Assembly: GCA_012520015.1 (NCBI GenBank)
Contig: JAAYPD010000143.1
Coordinates: forward strand, 1 to 14,863
Reading direction: 5' to 3'
From: Methanomicrobiales archaeon
GTDB taxonomy: Archaea; Halobacteriota; Methanomicrobia; Methanomicrobiales; Methanospirillaceae
Length of the DNA stretch: 14,863 bases
Part shown: positions 14,638-14,863 of the stretch, one piece after another
How the letters are laid out: every line of letters begins with the position of its first letter
Numbering within the stretch: the first letter of the stretch is position 1
Program-made: the position numbers and the translations under genes
Notes under the pieces: model-generated
The model's input: only the letters and a program-made list of their open reading frames with translations
Databases searched by the model: none
Told to the model about the DNA's origin: nothing

Positions 14638-14863
14638 ATGATAAATTCAGACGACGAGTTTTATGCAATCCTCCTTGCAACCTTCAGGGAGGATGCAGAA
14701 GAACTTCTCACAGGCATTACAAGCGGACTTATTCAGCTGGAAAAAGCTGAAACTGAGTCTGAACCGGAACCTGCGCTTATCGAAGAGGTTTTTAGAAAAA
14801 CACACAGTCTGAAAGGTGCAGCAAGGGCCGTAAACCTGCGTGAGATCGAATCCGTCTGTTTAA
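14638..14863 (+). CDS. cheA: CheA chemotaxis histidine kinase, 5' part (cut by window edge)
   Basis: The first 75 codons of CheA, the cytosolic histidine kinase that passes phosphate to CheY and CheB. Only the Hpt (P1) domain is present. It shows 'FREDAEELLTGITSGLIQLE' as the first helices and the phosphorylation motif KTHSLKGAARAVNL with the active His at residue 56. The frame stays open to the last base of the window; the final 'tttaa' is not an in-frame stop. The ATG at 14638 starts eight bases after the receptor stop, with only a weak upstream Shine-Dalgarno sequence, which suggests coupled translation from the receptor gene. The kinase, dimerisation and CheW-binding domains would lie beyond the edge. 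Confidence 0.93.
   Translation, partial: MINSDDEFYAILLATFREDAEELLTGITSGLIQLEKAETESEPEPALIEEVFRKTHSLKGAARAVNLREIESVCL

Noticed and set aside
1..14863. CRISPR array, tRNA, rRNA or insertion sequence
   Set aside because: No regularly spaced repeats, no cloverleaf-like sequence and no transposase pattern were found by reading. A dedicated scan was not possible.

Overview
This window looks like a piece of a methanogenic archaeon's chromosome, most likely Methanomicrobiales and possibly Methanospirillum-like. That is inferred from several things: a HypD of archaeal type, tandem-CheW/MCP/CheA genes with the poly-HAMP receptor style of these methanogens, CARDB-repeat exported proteins, TATA-box promoters, Shine-Dalgarno sequences of the GGTGATC/GAGGAGG type and moderate GC. 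The genus is a guess.

Layout. Positions 1-646 hold the C-terminal remainder of a Leu/Ile/Val-type ABC-transporter substrate-binding protein, broken by two compensating single-base frameshifts. It runs tail to tail into a 2015-residue minus-strand gene (643-6690). That gene encodes a multi-domain superfamily 1 helicase of the DUF4011 / Vsr-like nuclease / DUF3320 class, preceded by a beta-rich region and a transglutaminase-like domain. This is the most interesting gene of the window and probably a genome-defence protein. A promoter and a triple 8-bp repeat lie in front of it. Upstream on the same strand is hypD, the hydrogenase maturation gene. Divergent from hypD is a small XRE-type regulator (7980-8468) with direct repeats just before its start.

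The regulator converges on an exported TPR plus triple-CARDB protein (8556-10217, minus). Behind that is a winged-helix regulator (10374-10772, minus). A 377-base AT-rich intergenic region full of symmetric elements separates it from a plus-strand chemotaxis operon: a tandem CheW protein (11150-12154), a probable 35-residue small ORF that bridges the gap with overlaps at both ends (12138-12245), a two-TM Cache/poly-HAMP methyl-accepting chemotaxis protein (12242-14629), and the 5' end of cheA (14638 to the window edge).

How they work together. The che genes form one signalling unit in which the receptor senses an extracellular ligand, the CheW protein couples it, and the CheA His kinase relays the signal to the archaellum. 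HypD serves [NiFe]-hydrogenase assembly, which is central to hydrogenotrophic methanogenesis. The helicase-nuclease and the broken transporter gene look like an accessory pocket next to this housekeeping stretch. No tRNA, rRNA, CRISPR array or insertion sequence was seen.
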